NCBI GenBank assembly: GCA_036381515.1
Contig: DASVCR010000074.1
Location: 74,413-138,412, forward strand
Origin: ZC4RG20 sp036381515
GTDB lineage: Bacteria > Pseudomonadota > Gammaproteobacteria > Steroidobacterales > Rariloculaceae
Length of the DNA stretch: 64,000 nucleotides
Reading direction: 5' to 3'
The position numbers and the translations under genes are program-made. A model generated the notes under the pieces. It worked only from the letters and a program-made list of their open reading frames with translations, was not told the DNA's origin and made no database searches. Positions 1-8,804 of this stretch are shown here, in pieces (position 1 is the stretch's first letter; each line of letters opens with the position of its first letter).

Positions 1-860
1 ACGCCGATCGCCGCGCGCAAGAGCTCGAGCGCGAGCTCGTCCGTCATGACCGTCGAGACGTTCACCGCCTCGTCGCGCGTCACGTCCTCGCCGATCGTAT
101 TGATCGCAAGGAAACCCTTCTGCCCGGCACGATTCAATCGGAAGAACCCGCGTAGCCGCGAGTTCATCACGTAGAAAACGCCGGAGTCCCGGCCCTGCAG
201 ATACGGCGCGCAGTCCGCGTCGAAATAGATCGTCACGCTCTTCGACTGCACGCCGTAGCCTTGCTTCTCGATGCCGAGCGCGTTGCGCACGCGGCTTCGG
301 TTCCCGTCCGCCGCGACCATGTATTTCGCCCTGACTTCGCTTTCCTTGCCGCTGTCGAGATCGCGAATCACCGCGCGGACGCCGTCCGCATCCTGCTCGA
401 ACGACGTCATCTCCGTTCGATACCTGAGCATCGCGCCGAGCTCTTCCGCGCGGCGGCGCAGGATCGGCTCGAGGACGTCCTGGTCGACGAAGATGCGCCC
501 GGTCGGGCTCCGATCGTCGACGCCGACGTTCAGATTCGGGATGTAGCGCGCGAGCTCCTTGCCGGCCAGCGACTCGACCGCGATGATGCCGCCCTCCGGA
601 TCGTAGGTCTCCCGCGACCGCTGCCGGACCTCGGCCTCGAGCCCCATCTCGCGAAGGATCTCGATCGTGCGGATCTGGAAGTGCCCGGCGCGCGGGTGGA
701 TCGCAGTTCCCGCGTGCCGCTCGACGGCCAGCGACCGCACGCCGTGCGCGGCGAGCAGCAGGGCGGTCGTGAGCCCCACGAGGCTCCCCCCGACGATCAG
801 GACCGGCACGTCGATCGGCGTTCCCGCCGCAGACTCGTTCGTTGACGCAGTGGTCGTCAC
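1..860 (-). CDS. FAD-dependent aromatic monooxygenase, C-terminus outside window
   Basis: Minus-strand frame opening with GTG at 860 and still open at base 1, so only the N-terminal 286 residues are present. The start region shows a Rossmann FAD-binding motif (LIVGGSLVGL, residues 21-30). A GRIFVDQDVLEPIL segment and an ADGNRSRVR segment (the DG motif that contacts FAD and NAD(P)H) follow. This order is typical of the PheA/TfdB/UbiH class of flavoprotein hydroxylases, which insert one oxygen atom into aromatic or polyketide substrates using NAD(P)H. The substrate cannot be read from the fragment. It is divergent from the sugar dehydrogenase at 1144. The 283-base gap between them shows no further gene. 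Confidence 0.85.
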   Translation of the reverse strand, partial: MTTTASTNESAAGTPIDVPVLIVGGSLVGLTTALLLAAHGVRSLAVERHAGTAIHPRAGHFQIRTIEILREMGLEAEVRQRSRETYDPEGGIIAVESLAGKELARYIPNLNVGVDDRSPTGRIFVDQDVLEPILRRRAEELGAMLRYRTEMTSFEQDADGVRAVIRDLDSGKESEVRAKYMVAADGNRSRVRNALGIEKQGYGVQSKSVTIYFDADCAPYLQGRDSGVFYVMNSRLRGFFRLNRAGQKGFLAINTIGEDVTRDEAVNVSTVMTDELALELLRAAIG

Positions 861-1143
861 GGCGCCTCCCCCCCTCTTCAATCGTCTCCCCAGCCTCTTA
901 AGGTACCGCGGAGCGGGCCGCGCGTCAGGTCGGCGCGGCGAGCGCGGGCCTTGACCTATAAGGATACGCTGATGGCTCGGTAGAAGCGCCCGCTCCGTTG
1001 CTAGTCCGCCGGAGTCGGTTCACCGTAGTCCGGCTCTGTCCGGGCCACGGCGCTCCGGAGCGAGGCGCTGCCGTCGGCTCGCTCGGCCGGACGACGCGGC
1101 CCGTCAGCGCGACGATATAGCTTGCACGGAAGGTGGTCGGCTC

Positions 1144-2346
1144 ATGTTCGGCTCGAGATCGCATGCCCGCACGATTTTCGTATCGATGTCCCTCTGCGCC
1201 CTGGTATCGAGCAACACGGTGCTCGGCCAGACCTCGCAGCCCGAGCCCGCGCTCGGCGACGGCCCGTGGATCTACGACACTCACGAGGCGGACACGCGGA
1301 TCCGGGTATCGGTCGTCGCGCGCGGCCTGTCGCATCCGTGGAGCCTCGCCTTCCTCCCGAACGGCGACATGCTCGTCACCGAGCGGGCCGGCCGCCTTCG
1401 CCTCGTTCGCGACGGTCGGCTGCTCGACGAGCCCGTAGCCGATATGCCGGAGGTCAGCCGGGCACCGTTGGCCGGGCTCATGGATCTCGCACTGCACCCT
1501 CGCTTCGACGAGAACGGCTTCGTCTACTTCACGTATTCGAAGCCGCTCGAGTCGGCCGTCGCGATCGCGCTCGGGCGCGGGCGCTGGACCGGCGATCGGC
1601 TCGTCGACATCGAGGACGTTTTCGTCGCGGACAGCTTCGGCAGACCGCGCGGCGGCGCGTCGCGGATCCTGTTCGCCGACGACGGCACGCTGTTCATGAC
1701 GGTCGGCGGCGCCGGCGAGGCCGGCGACACGCGGGCGCAGGATCTCGGCACGCACATCGGCAAGCTGCTCCGCCTGACGGACGACGGCGGTGCGCCGGCC
1801 GACAATCCGTTCGTCGGCCGCGACGACGCGCGGCCCGAGATCTACTCGCTGGGCCACCGCAACCAGCTCGGGCTCGCGCTCCATCCGTCGACCGGCAGGC
1901 TTTGGGCAAGCGAGCAGGGGCCCCAGGGCGGCGACGAGGTCAACGTCATCGAGCCGGGCGGCAACTACGGCTGGCCGCACGTGACCTTCGGCAGGAACTA
2001 CGACGGCACGAAGGTCTCTCCGCAGCCATGGAGCAGCGAGTTCCTCGGGCCCGAGCTCTTCTGGGTGCCGTCGATCGCGACGTCGGGCATGACGTTCTAC
2101 ACCGGCGATGCGTTTCCGGCGTGGCGCGGCAATCTCTTCGTCGGCGGGATGGTCGAGGCCCGCATTCCGCAGACCGGGCAGATCCAGCGGATCGTGCTCA
2201 ATGAGAACGGCGAGATCCGCCGCGAGGCGCTGCTGCGCGATCTGCGCCAGCGGATTCGCGACGTGCGTCAGGGCCCGGACGGGCTTCTATACGTGCTGAC
2301 CGATCAGGCCGACGGCGCGCTGCTGAAGATCGAGCCTGCGCCGTAG
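1144..2346 (+). CDS. PQQ-dependent soluble aldose sugar dehydrogenase (paralogue 1)
   Basis: 400-residue secreted protein with a signal peptide (about residues 1-29, ending VLGQ). The body is the six-bladed glucose/sorbosone dehydrogenase fold of the YliI/Asd family. Recognisable blocks are HPWSLAFLPNGDMLVTER, LGHRNQLGLALHP, a QGPQGGDEVNVI segment and a C-terminal DLRQRIRDVRQGPDG stretch. Family members oxidise aldoses in the periplasm with PQQ and Ca2+ and pass electrons to the respiratory chain. A Shine-Dalgarno-like GGAAGGTGG sits just before ATG 1144. Two paralogues lie at 19799-21043 and 40025-41182. No PQQ biosynthesis gene is present in the window, so the cofactor source is unknown. 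Confidence 0.9.
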   Translation: MFGSRSHARTIFVSMSLCALVSSNTVLGQTSQPEPALGDGPWIYDTHEADTRIRVSVVARGLSHPWSLAFLPNGDMLVTERAGRLRLVRDGRLLDEPVADMPEVSRAPLAGLMDLALHPRFDENGFVYFTYSKPLESAVAIALGRGRWTGDRLVDIEDVFVADSFGRPRGGASRILFADDGTLFMTVGGAGEAGDTRAQDLGTHIGKLLRLTDDGGAPADNPFVGRDDARPEIYSLGHRNQLGLALHPSTGRLWASEQGPQGGDEVNVIEPGGNYGWPHVTFGRNYDGTKVSPQPWSSEFLGPELFWVPSIATSGMTFYTGDAFPAWRGNLFVGGMVEARIPQTGQIQRIVLNENGEIRREALLRDLRQRIRDVRQGPDGLLYVLTDQADGALLKIEPAP

Positions 2347-2446
2347 GGTGAGCCTTTGGCCGATCGCCGCGGTCTGCCGACGGCGGGCGGTTGCGCGACA
2401 TGTCGGTCGCGCCCTTGCGAGCCGTCGCGTTCCCGGCGTCAGTAGG

Positions 2447-2870
2447 CTGTAGTTGATCGCGAACGTCGCCGTGAAGCCCGGCCCCGGCACGACGTGCCAC
2501 GGATGCAGCTGGTCGAAGAAGTACTCGTCGCCGATGTTCGTCAGGTTCGGTCGACGCGTGCGATCGCTTCCGTGCCGGTCACGGTGCCGTCGAGCGCCCA
2601 GTCGATATGCAAGTTACTGGCGTGGTCCGGCAAATCGAGCTGTCGGCGAGCCAGGCCGATCGTTTCGAGGCCATTTGTCGCCGCGCGAAAATCCTGGAGC
2701 CCAGAGGTATCTCCGAGCATCTTGACGTGAAAAACGACGTAGCCTTGGCTCGTCGATCCGCGCCCGCATCGGTCGTGTTCGCCGGTTGGCCGCTGCCGAC
2801 ATGCTCGAACGAGATCGGTGCGGCGGTCGATGATTTTCGCGAGCATTGCTCCGGAGCTGCTTGAAAAGGG
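2447..2870 (-). pseudogene. C-terminal remnant of a TonB-dependent receptor
   Basis: The stretch between the sugar dehydrogenase and the beta-lactamase-fold gene holds no intact gene. On the minus strand one frame reads PNLTNIGDEYFFDQLHPWHV then VPGPGFTATFAINYSL, which is the usual last beta-strand region of a TonB-dependent receptor. Just upstream, another frame reads LHIDWALDGTVTGTEAIARV, a plausible preceding beta-strand. The two are separated by a frame change and a TGA near 2541-2543. I infer a receptor gene that lost its 5' part and then frameshifted. No start codon or signal peptide is present. The other possibility is an unrelated chance frame in GC-rich DNA, but the LHPWHVVPG block argues against that. 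Confidence 0.5.
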
Positions 2871-2913
2871 CTCTGACCCCAATTCATGAAAAGGGCTCTG
2901 ACCCCAATTCATG
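2864..2913 (-). repeat. GGGGTCAGAGCCC repeat, two exact tandem units
   Basis: Two head-to-tail 25-base units (2864-2888 and 2889-2913) lie directly after the stop codon of the minus-strand gene ending at 2921. Read in the direction of that gene each unit is CATGAATTGGGG, then TCAGAGCCC, then TTTT. The core GGGGTCAGAGCCC is the same one that forms the large arrays at 18995-19790, 30900-31195 and 39172-40015. A T-run follows the GGG/CCC pairing potential, so the unit resembles a weak transcription terminator in gene sense. Confidence 0.85.
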
Positions 2914-2920
2914 CGCCAAT

Positions 2921-3643
2921 TTATGCGAGGCGCGCGGCGAGCGCGCGGAGCAGCGCGGCGCCGTCGCCGCGCCACGCGCTGCCGTGCATGCACGCGAGCG
3001 TCGTCGGCTCGAGCCGGGCGAGGCGCTCGAGAACGGCCTGCGTATTGGGCGCGTGCGCAAAGTAGTCCATCGGCTTCCTGAACGCCTCGCTCGGACCGAG
3101 GATGTCGGACTCGGTCAGCGGCACGTCCCCCGGGCCGCCCTGCGTGAACAGATCGCCGCACAGGAACGTTCGCGTCGTCTCGTCGAACATCAGGCCGCAG
3201 TCCCAGCCGTGCGGGACGTGCGGCGTGTCGAGCCAGCGCACCGTGTGACGGCCGAGCGAAAGCGTCTCGCCGTCGGCCAGCGCGCGCGGCGCCCGATCCG
3301 CGAAATCCGCGAGCGAGACCATCGCGCCGACGCGGCTCGCGACCGGCACGGCCCGCGGGGCGACGCCGAGCAGCTCGTTCAGCGCACCGCATTCGTCGGC
3401 CTCGAAATGCGAGACGGTCACGAGCTCGAGGTCTTGCACGGGCAGCACGCTCTCGATCGCCTCGCGGACGAGCGGGAACATCCGGCGCGGGCCGGTGTGG
3501 AACAAAAGCGGTCGGTCGTCTCGGATCAGGTACTGATTGAAATTGAACTTGCCGGCGCCGGGAACCGAGACCGGCGTATTGATCCGATAGATGCCGTCGG
3601 CGATCTCGTGCACGTTCGTGCCCGATTGCGTGTTCGTGATCAT
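2921..3643 (-). CDS. Metallo-beta-lactamase-fold protein, flavodiiron (ODP) type
   Basis: 240 residues from ATG 3643; the frame extends upstream but homology begins at MITNTQ. The metal-binding signature is SHFEADE (H79-x-E81-x-D83). This is the H-x-E-x-D form used by the di-iron oxygen/NO-reducing flavodiiron proteins rather than the HxHxDH of zinc hydrolases. Further likely ligands are in HVPHGWD, CGDLF and MHGSAW. There is no flavodoxin domain, so it is a stand-alone ODP-type domain. Members of this group bind a di-iron centre and are often linked to O2 or NO handling. The activity of this one is not known. It is followed by two repeat units. Confidence 0.8.
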   Translation of the reverse strand: MITNTQSGTNVHEIADGIYRINTPVSVPGAGKFNFNQYLIRDDRPLLFHTGPRRMFPLVREAIESVLPVQDLELVTVSHFEADECGALNELLGVAPRAVPVASRVGAMVSLADFADRAPRALADGETLSLGRHTVRWLDTPHVPHGWDCGLMFDETTRTFLCGDLFTQGGPGDVPLTESDILGPSEAFRKPMDYFAHAPNTQAVLERLARLEPTTLACMHGSAWRGDGAALLRALAARLA

Positions 3644-4042
3644 GACTGCGCTCCGCGGTGTGGTTTGCGAAACTGGGCCGTCGAGCGAAGGAGAGGCTAA
3701 CGAGCACGTTTTCCGCCGTCCGTTCGGCGGCGTCAAGCGGAATTCTGTGTCGTCGTTGTGTCAGCGTGTCGCTCGCCGGGCCGGAGAGAGGTCGCTTGGG
3801 CCGGGATGCAGCCCGTTGGGCCGCGACGAAGGCCGCCAGTCGTGGGGCGACGTCGCTGGGCCAGGCGCTGCATCCGCGGTCGGGTTATGCTCACGCTTGC
3901 GTTGCCATGTGCCGCTGCGCAAGGCCAGCAGCCGCAGGGGCGACGTGCGCGCGCGGCGACCGTGTCGCCGAACCGAACGAATGAGAAAGCTTGCCGACCG
4001 GCGCCCCAATGCCGGGAGGCGAAGACCGAGGGGAGAGAGAGA

Positions 4043-5629
4043 ATGGCCATACCGCCGGGAGTCAGCCCCGCCGACTTCGAGGCCGCGATCGCGGAATTCG
4101 CGGACGTCGTCGGCGCCGAGTGGGTGTTCACGGACGAGGACACGGTGGACACCTACCGCGACGCATACTCGCCGCTGCGCGGCGAGGCGGAGGAGAAATA
4201 CGCGTCGGCCGCCGTGGCGCCGACGACCGTCGAGCAGGTCCAGGCCATCGTCCGCATCGCGAATCGCTACTCGATTCCGCTCTACACGATCTCGACCGGC
4301 CGCAATCTCGCGTACGGCGGCTCCGCGCCGGTGTATTCGGGCAGCGTCGTGCTCGACCTGAAGCGCATGAACCGCATCCTCGACGTCGACGAGGACCTCG
4401 CGTACGCGCTCGTCGAGCCCGGCGTCAGCTACTTCGATCTTTACCGCTACCTCCGCGAGCGCGGCATACGGCTCTGGATCGACTGCGCGGACCCGGGCTG
4501 GGGCAGCTTGATCGGCAACGCGCTCGACCGCGGCGCGGGACGCACGCCGCTGCCGTACCGCGATCACTTCGGCGCGCACTGCGGCATGGAGGTCGTGCTC
4601 GCGAACGGCGACGTCGTGCGCACCGGCATGGGCGCGCTGCCGAATGCGGGCGCGAACTGGCAGGCCTTTCCGTACGGGGCGGGGCCGCTCGCCGACGGGC
4701 TCTTCGCGCAGTCGAACTTCGGCATCGTCACGAAGATGGGCTTCTGGCTGATGCCGGAGCCCGAAGCGTCGATGACGGGGCGGATCCGCGCACGGCGGCA
4801 CGACGACATCATCCCGCTCGTCCGCACGCTCGCGCACCTTCAGTACTCCGGGATCGTCAATTGCCTCTATTCGCTCAACAGTCCCGTGTTCACCGGGCCG
4901 ATGGACGAGCGGAAGTCCGCGCTGCTCGATCGCCCGAACGGCGGCTCCGCCGCCGAATGGGACGACTACGCGGCGTCGCTCGGCAGGCACTTCTGGGAGA
5001 CCGAGCTGCGCTTCTACGGCCCTGTAGGCGTCATGCAGGCGCAATGGGCGCACGTGAAGGAGCGGCTGTCCGCGATCGACGGGATCGAGCTCGAGGACGG
5101 CGACGTGATCCGCTTCCCGCTGACGGACGATCAGATCCGGCGGCTCGGCGACCCGGGCGCGTTCGGCGTTCCGAGCCTGAACGTGTTCTCGAGCCAGCAG
5201 GGCACCACGGGACACCTCGACGCGTCGCCGATGCTGCCGCACTCGGGCAGGGCCCTGCTCGAGGCGCACAAGGTTTATCTCCGCGAGTATCGCGATGCCG
5301 GCCTCCCGCTGACGCTCGGCTTCGCGATGAGCTATCACACGCGCGCGTTCATCATGTTCCACGGCGTGACCCTGACGCTCGATCCGGAGGAGAACGCGAG
5401 GGCCCGCGCGCTCTACTCGCGGCTGATCCAGGTCTCCGGCGAGCACGGCTGGGGCATTTACCGCGCCCATGCCGCGTTCATGGACGAGCTGATGGCGACC
5501 TACTCGTACAACGACAACGCGCTGATGCGGCTCAACGAGACGCTGAAGGACGCGCTCGACCCGAACGGCATTCTATCGGCGGGACGCTACGGCATCTGGC
5601 CGCGGCACCTGCGGAGGGCACGCGCATGA
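4043..5629 (+). CDS. p-Cresol methylhydroxylase-like flavoprotein subunit (VAO family)
   Basis: 528 residues. ATG 4043 is preceded by a purine-rich GGGGAGAGAGAGA ribosome site; the longer upstream frame has no family similarity. The N-terminal PCMH FAD domain shows the pyrophosphate loop TISTGRNLAYGG (residues 82-93) followed by VLDLKRMNRIL. The C-terminal cap ends LDPNGILSAGRYGIWP, typical of PchF, eugenol hydroxylase and vanillyl-alcohol oxidase. Such enzymes oxidise 4-alkylphenols by hydride transfer and water addition. The stop overlaps the start of a cytochrome c gene (ATGA), as expected for a flavocytochrome. The tyrosine that carries covalent FAD in p-cresol methylhydroxylase is not obvious at the expected place, so flavin attachment and substrate are uncertain. 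Confidence 0.85.
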   Translation: MAIPPGVSPADFEAAIAEFADVVGAEWVFTDEDTVDTYRDAYSPLRGEAEEKYASAAVAPTTVEQVQAIVRIANRYSIPLYTISTGRNLAYGGSAPVYSGSVVLDLKRMNRILDVDEDLAYALVEPGVSYFDLYRYLRERGIRLWIDCADPGWGSLIGNALDRGAGRTPLPYRDHFGAHCGMEVVLANGDVVRTGMGALPNAGANWQAFPYGAGPLADGLFAQSNFGIVTKMGFWLMPEPEASMTGRIRARRHDDIIPLVRTLAHLQYSGIVNCLYSLNSPVFTGPMDERKSALLDRPNGGSAAEWDDYAASLGRHFWETELRFYGPVGVMQAQWAHVKERLSAIDGIELEDGDVIRFPLTDDQIRRLGDPGAFGVPSLNVFSSQQGTTGHLDASPMLPHSGRALLEAHKVYLREYRDAGLPLTLGFAMSYHTRAFIMFHGVTLTLDPEENARARALYSRLIQVSGEHGWGIYRAHAAFMDELMATYSYNDNALMRLNETLKDALDPNGILSAGRYGIWPRHLRRARA

Positions 5630-6102
5630 CGCACAGACGCACGACGTTCGATGGCGCCGCGGCCGCGCGGCGCGCGCTGGCCGTGCTCGGCTTTTCGCTT
5701 GCGCTCGCGACGACCGGCGTCTTGGCGGACCCGGCGTCGTCGGCCGACTCCGCGTGGCTGCCGCTGCCCGCGCAGCGCGACGCGGTGCCGACCGATCCGC
5801 TCGAGAAGCGCGGCCAGGAAGTGTTCGATCAGCGCTGCGCCGCGTGTCACGGCGAGATCCCGGACGACGTTTTCGGTGCGCGGTTCCTGCCGCCGATGCC
5901 CGGGACGCAGGCGCTCGAGGCGCGCTACCGCGGCGAGCTTCCGGCCGCGCTCGAGGCGCGCACGGACCTGACGCCCGAATACATCGCGGCCGTCGTCCGC
6001 GACGGGCTGAGGTCGATGCCGTTCTTCCGGCCGACGGAGCTGAGCGACGAGGATCTCGCCGCGCTGACGGCGTACCTGACCAGGGAGCGGGGCGGGGACT
6101 GA
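5626..6102 (+). CDS. Periplasmic mono-heme cytochrome c subunit
   Basis: 158 residues with an N-terminal signal segment (LAVLGFSLALATTGVLAD, about 17-34), one heme-attachment motif CAACH at residues 71-75 and a likely axial methionine in LRSMPFFRP. The start codon overlaps the stop of the flavoprotein gene, so translation is probably coupled. Size and position match the cytochrome subunit (PchC/EhyA type) that takes electrons from the flavoprotein partner. Together they would form a periplasmic 4-alkylphenol-oxidising flavocytochrome. A hairpin at 6181-6215 ends the two-gene unit. Confidence 0.85.
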   Translation: MTHRRTTFDGAAAARRALAVLGFSLALATTGVLADPASSADSAWLPLPAQRDAVPTDPLEKRGQEVFDQRCAACHGEIPDDVFGARFLPPMPGTQALEARYRGELPAALEARTDLTPEYIAAVVRDGLRSMPFFRPTELSDEDLAALTAYLTRERGGD

Positions 6103-6180
6103 TCCCCGCGGACGGGTTCTCGGGCGCGGTCGACTTCCGCGGCGCGCCGGCCCTTTAGGCACTCGGGTCCGGCTCAGACT

Positions 6181-6215
6181 CTCGGGCGCCCGGCCTTTCG
6201 GGTCCGGCGCCCGAG
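6181..6215. terminator. Hairpin between convergent genes
   Basis: CTCGGGCGCC (6181-6190) pairs perfectly with GGCGCCCGAG (6206-6215), with extra CGG/CCG pairing inside. It lies between the convergent cytochrome gene (ending 6102) and DUF6152 gene (ending 6244) and could act in both directions. No long T-run follows, so efficiency is uncertain. Confidence 0.6.
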
Positions 6216-6243
6216 GGTGCTCGAAAGGTTTCCGAGCGGCTCG

Positions 6244-6681
6244 TCAGTCCGAGCTGCTCTCGGAGCCGCTGTCGAGACGGCGTCCGGTCTCCGGCGACAG
6301 GTTGCCGAACCCGACCGTCTTCCCGTTCACCGTGAAGGCCTGGATGAACCCGCCGTCCTCGCCGTCGTGCCGCGGCGCGATCAGGATCGCGATCCTGTCG
6401 CCGGGCTTCACCATTCCGCGCGTGTAGCCGGCGCGGTAGAAGTGGCTTGCGCTGTGCCCTTCGTACTCGGCGTCGCGCGTGCCGCGCTTCTCGTCGGTGA
6501 TCTCGACGATTGCCGACGTGTGCGGATTCACGACGTTCCACTCCTTGACGATGCCTTCGATCGTCACGCGCTGGCTGAAATCGAACTGCGCGGCGGAGTG
6601 GTGCGCCGCGGCAATCGATGCCCACGTCAACAGCGCGCCCGCGCCGACCGTGACGGCAAGCTTCTTCAGGATCTCGGACAT
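6244..6681 (-). CDS. DUF6152 family periplasmic protein
   Basis: 145 residues with a signal peptide (about 1-26) followed at once by the HHS motif at 27-29 that marks this family. The family core follows as VTIEGIVKEWNVVNPHTSAI. The fold is probably a small OB-like beta-barrel; the function is not known. It is the second gene of a unit with 6739-7542, which carries the GxWEGD domain. The same two domains are neighbours at 33711-35292 and fused in one protein at 42073-43089, so I infer that they act together in the periplasm. The C-terminal tail (ETGRRLDSGSESSSD) is polar and probably disordered. Confidence 0.8.
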   Translation of the reverse strand: MSEILKKLAVTVGAGALLTWASIAAAHHSAAQFDFSQRVTIEGIVKEWNVVNPHTSAIVEITDEKRGTRDAEYEGHSASHFYRAGYTRGMVKPGDRIAILIAPRHDGEDGGFIQAFTVNGKTVGFGNLSPETGRRLDSGSESSSD

Positions 6682-6738
6682 TGGCGTCTCCTCGTCTCAC
6701 GCGGGCGAAGCGCGTACGGCTCGCCTGCACTCACTCCA

Positions 6739-7542
6739 TCATTCCTTGGCTTCGCGCGCCTTGTAGACGTCGCTCATGCGCGCGTCGATCGGCTCGCCCG
6801 CCTCCAGTTGCTCGCGCCGCATGTCGAGCAGCTCGTACCAGAGCTCGTCCTGACAGTTGTACGGCAGGATGAAGCCGTCGTACGGCTCGTACTTCCGCTC
6901 GATCGTGACCGGCGCCGTATAGTAGATCGGATCGTTGATCGATGCCTGATACGTCAGCACCTTCGTGCCGTTCGCGTCCTCGTCGAGCGAAAACCGCTCG
7001 TCGATCGTCGCCTGCTCGCTGTACGGCGTCCCGGCGTCCTGGCCGTCGAGCAGGTCGGTCGTCTTGACGACGAGCACGTCGCCTTCCCAATGCCCTTCGG
7101 AGTAGCCGGCGCGGCTCGGGATCCGCTGCTCGGGCGGAAGCTGCCGGTCGCCGATGTAGATGCGGCGCGTCTCGTTCCCGACCTCGAAGATGATCGTGAG
7201 CTGGTCGGGCTTCTGGATGAACTCGATCGGATAGGCGCCGGGCAGCGACATCATCGTCGGCACGCCGTAGGTCGCGCAGTGCGCGGCCGCGTTCAGCCGC
7301 TCCGGGCCGGCGAGACGCTGGTATTCCTCGACCCGGCGGCGTCCCTCCTCGGTCAGCGGGAGCCCCGCCCGCGGGCCGCCGAACCCCGAGGCCCGTCCCT
7401 GCCGCGCGCCGGTATAGCTCGTCCACACACCGGTAAAATCCGGGTGGGCGGATTCCTGCGCCGTCGCCGTGGCCGCGCAGGCCAGGACTGCGGCGGCCGA
7501 GGAAAGGAGGGTCAGGATCGGTCGTAAATTTCGCGGCGTCAC
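6739..7542 (-). CDS. Secreted protein of the GxWEGD family (partner of DUF6152)
   Basis: 267 residues from a GTG at 7542, chosen because AGGGGAG lies about ten bases upstream and a clear signal peptide follows (LRPILTLLSSAAAVLACA). The mature part starts with PDFTGVW (34-40) and contains GHWEGDVLVVKTTDL (150 onward) and a VTIERKYEPYDGFI segment. The same three blocks occur in 33711-34793 and in the C-terminal part of 42073-43089. The family is common in soil and marine gammaproteobacteria, but no biochemical role is known to me. It is transcribed ahead of the DUF6152 gene with a 57-base gap. Confidence 0.75.
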   Translation of the reverse strand: MTPRNLRPILTLLSSAAAVLACAATATAQESAHPDFTGVWTSYTGARQGRASGFGGPRAGLPLTEEGRRRVEEYQRLAGPERLNAAAHCATYGVPTMMSLPGAYPIEFIQKPDQLTIIFEVGNETRRIYIGDRQLPPEQRIPSRAGYSEGHWEGDVLVVKTTDLLDGQDAGTPYSEQATIDERFSLDEDANGTKVLTYQASINDPIYYTAPVTIERKYEPYDGFILPYNCQDELWYELLDMRREQLEAGEPIDARMSDVYKAREAKE

Positions 7543-7733
7543 ACTCTGCTCCCCTGAACGCTGTCGGCTCGATGCCTCGAGGCTCGATCCCTTCGAATAT
7601 CGTTCCCAAGCGGAACGATAAGACAAGCGGGACGCGGGATCTACTGCTTACGGGAACACTAAAGAATTATCTGGACGACTTGCGCCGCGGTCGCTCGCCC
7701 GCCGCCGACGAGCGCCGCGGCGTGAAGCCACGC

Positions 7734-8129
7734 CTACTCGGTCGTCTTGCCGTCGAAGTGCTCGTGGCTCGCGTCGGCTTCGGCCTTCGTGCGGTGAACG
7801 ACGCCGTCCTTGTGCTCGGGCGGACCGTACAGCGTGTAGAGCTTCAACGGCTCGCTGCCGGTGTTGATCACGTTGTGCCGTGCGCCGGCGGGCACGATCA
7901 CCGCGAAGTCGGCCTCGACCTCGTGCGCGACACCGTCGATCACGACCCTGCCTTGACCCTCCTCGAAGCGGAAGAACTGGTCGCGGTCGTCGTGTGTTTC
8001 CTCGCCGATCTCCTCGCCCGGCTCGAGGCTCATCAAGACGAGCTGCAGATGCGCGCCCGTGTAGAGCACGCGCCGAAAGTCCTCGTTACGCTCGGTCGCT
8101 TCCTCGATATCGTCGACGTAGCCGCGCAT
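7734..8129 (-). CDS. Cupin-domain protein
   Basis: 131 residues; start at 8129 because CCGGAGGG lies just upstream and MRGYVDDIEEAT begins the conserved region. One cupin barrel is visible. Motif 1 is GEEIGEETHDDRDQFFRFEEG, with metal-ligand candidates H, D and Q in place of the classical HxHxE. Motif 2 is PAGARHNVINTG. Small single-domain cupins of this kind bind metals or small ligands, and the specific role is unknown. It is separated by about 110 bases from the membrane-protein gene at 8243-8761 and may be the last gene of that unit. Confidence 0.8.
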   Translation of the reverse strand: MRGYVDDIEEATERNEDFRRVLYTGAHLQLVLMSLEPGEEIGEETHDDRDQFFRFEEGQGRVVIDGVAHEVEADFAVIVPAGARHNVINTGSEPLKLYTLYGPPEHKDGVVHRTKAEADASHEHFDGKTTE

Positions 8130-8242
8130 GGGCTGACCCTCCGGTGAGTGATGAATCAGGGAGAGGCAAACCGTATGCCAGTCTTCCCGTTCCCGCCATC
8201 CTTGCGCGCGCGGCCCGTCGGGCACGCGGCACGCGCGCGGGC

Positions 8243-8761
8243 TCAGAGCCCGAGCGCGTACAACAGAGTGTCGTTGTACATAATGAGGCGGCCGAACACG
8301 ATCACGCCGACCCAGAACACGAGCGACGCCCCGGCGACGACCTTCGCCGACGGCGCGGCATCGCCCGCGGCGCCGGCCGCTGCGGCCGCGCGCGCGATGC
8401 CGGTCAGATAGAAGCAGGCGACGTTGATCCCCGCGAGCAGGATCAAGAGCATCTTGAGCTGGAACGCGAGGTTCTCGAGATAGGCCAGCGCGCCGCCGAC
8501 CGGGTTGCCCGCGACGAACACGAAGCCCGTCGCGGTGTTCACGACGAAGCCCGCGACGCCGATCGGCAGGAGGCGCTCGAGCGCATGGACGGGCAAACCT
8601 TTGCCGAACCCGAGAATGCGGAGGTCGACGAAGCCGATCGTGCCGATCAGAAGCGCCATGCCGGCGAAGTGAAGGATCTCGCAGACCGGCCAGATCCAGT
8701 CGTACGCGTTGACGATCTCGGCCATCCCGGTCGCGTCGAGCAGTGCGGCGATCGTTTTCAT
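8243..8761 (-). CDS. Four-helix membrane protein, DUF6644-like
   Basis: 172 residues with about four hydrophobic helices (around 28-48, 67-85, 98-122 and 142-160). A histidine sits in the first helix (CEILHFAGMALLIG) and a VDLRILG segment follows it. The pattern matches the DUF6644 group of small inner-membrane proteins, which often occur as pairs. The next gene upstream (8805-9359) has the same layout, so the two probably arose by duplication and may form a complex. Intramembrane histidines allow for heme binding, but that is speculation. Confidence 0.65.
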   Translation of the reverse strand: MKTIAALLDATGMAEIVNAYDWIWPVCEILHFAGMALLIGTIGFVDLRILGFGKGLPVHALERLLPIGVAGFVVNTATGFVFVAGNPVGGALAYLENLAFQLKMLLILLAGINVACFYLTGIARAAAAAGAAGDAAPSAKVVAGASLVFWVGVIVFGRLIMYNDTLLYALGL

Positions 8762-8804
8762 GGTGTGACTCCCTTCGCGTCGTGATACGCGGGCTCGCGT
8801 CGGC

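Noticed and set aside
2921..3736. Longer start for the beta-lactamase-fold protein
   Set aside because: The extra 31 residues show no domain similarity; MITNTQ fits the family start.
3758..4042. N-terminal extension of the flavoprotein
   Set aside because: No family similarity, Arg-rich GC artefact, and a proper ribosome site before ATG 4043.
3761..5470. Long open frame opposite the flavoprotein gene
   Set aside because: Antisense shadow caused by high GC; low-complexity Arg/Ala/Val/Glu composition without motifs.
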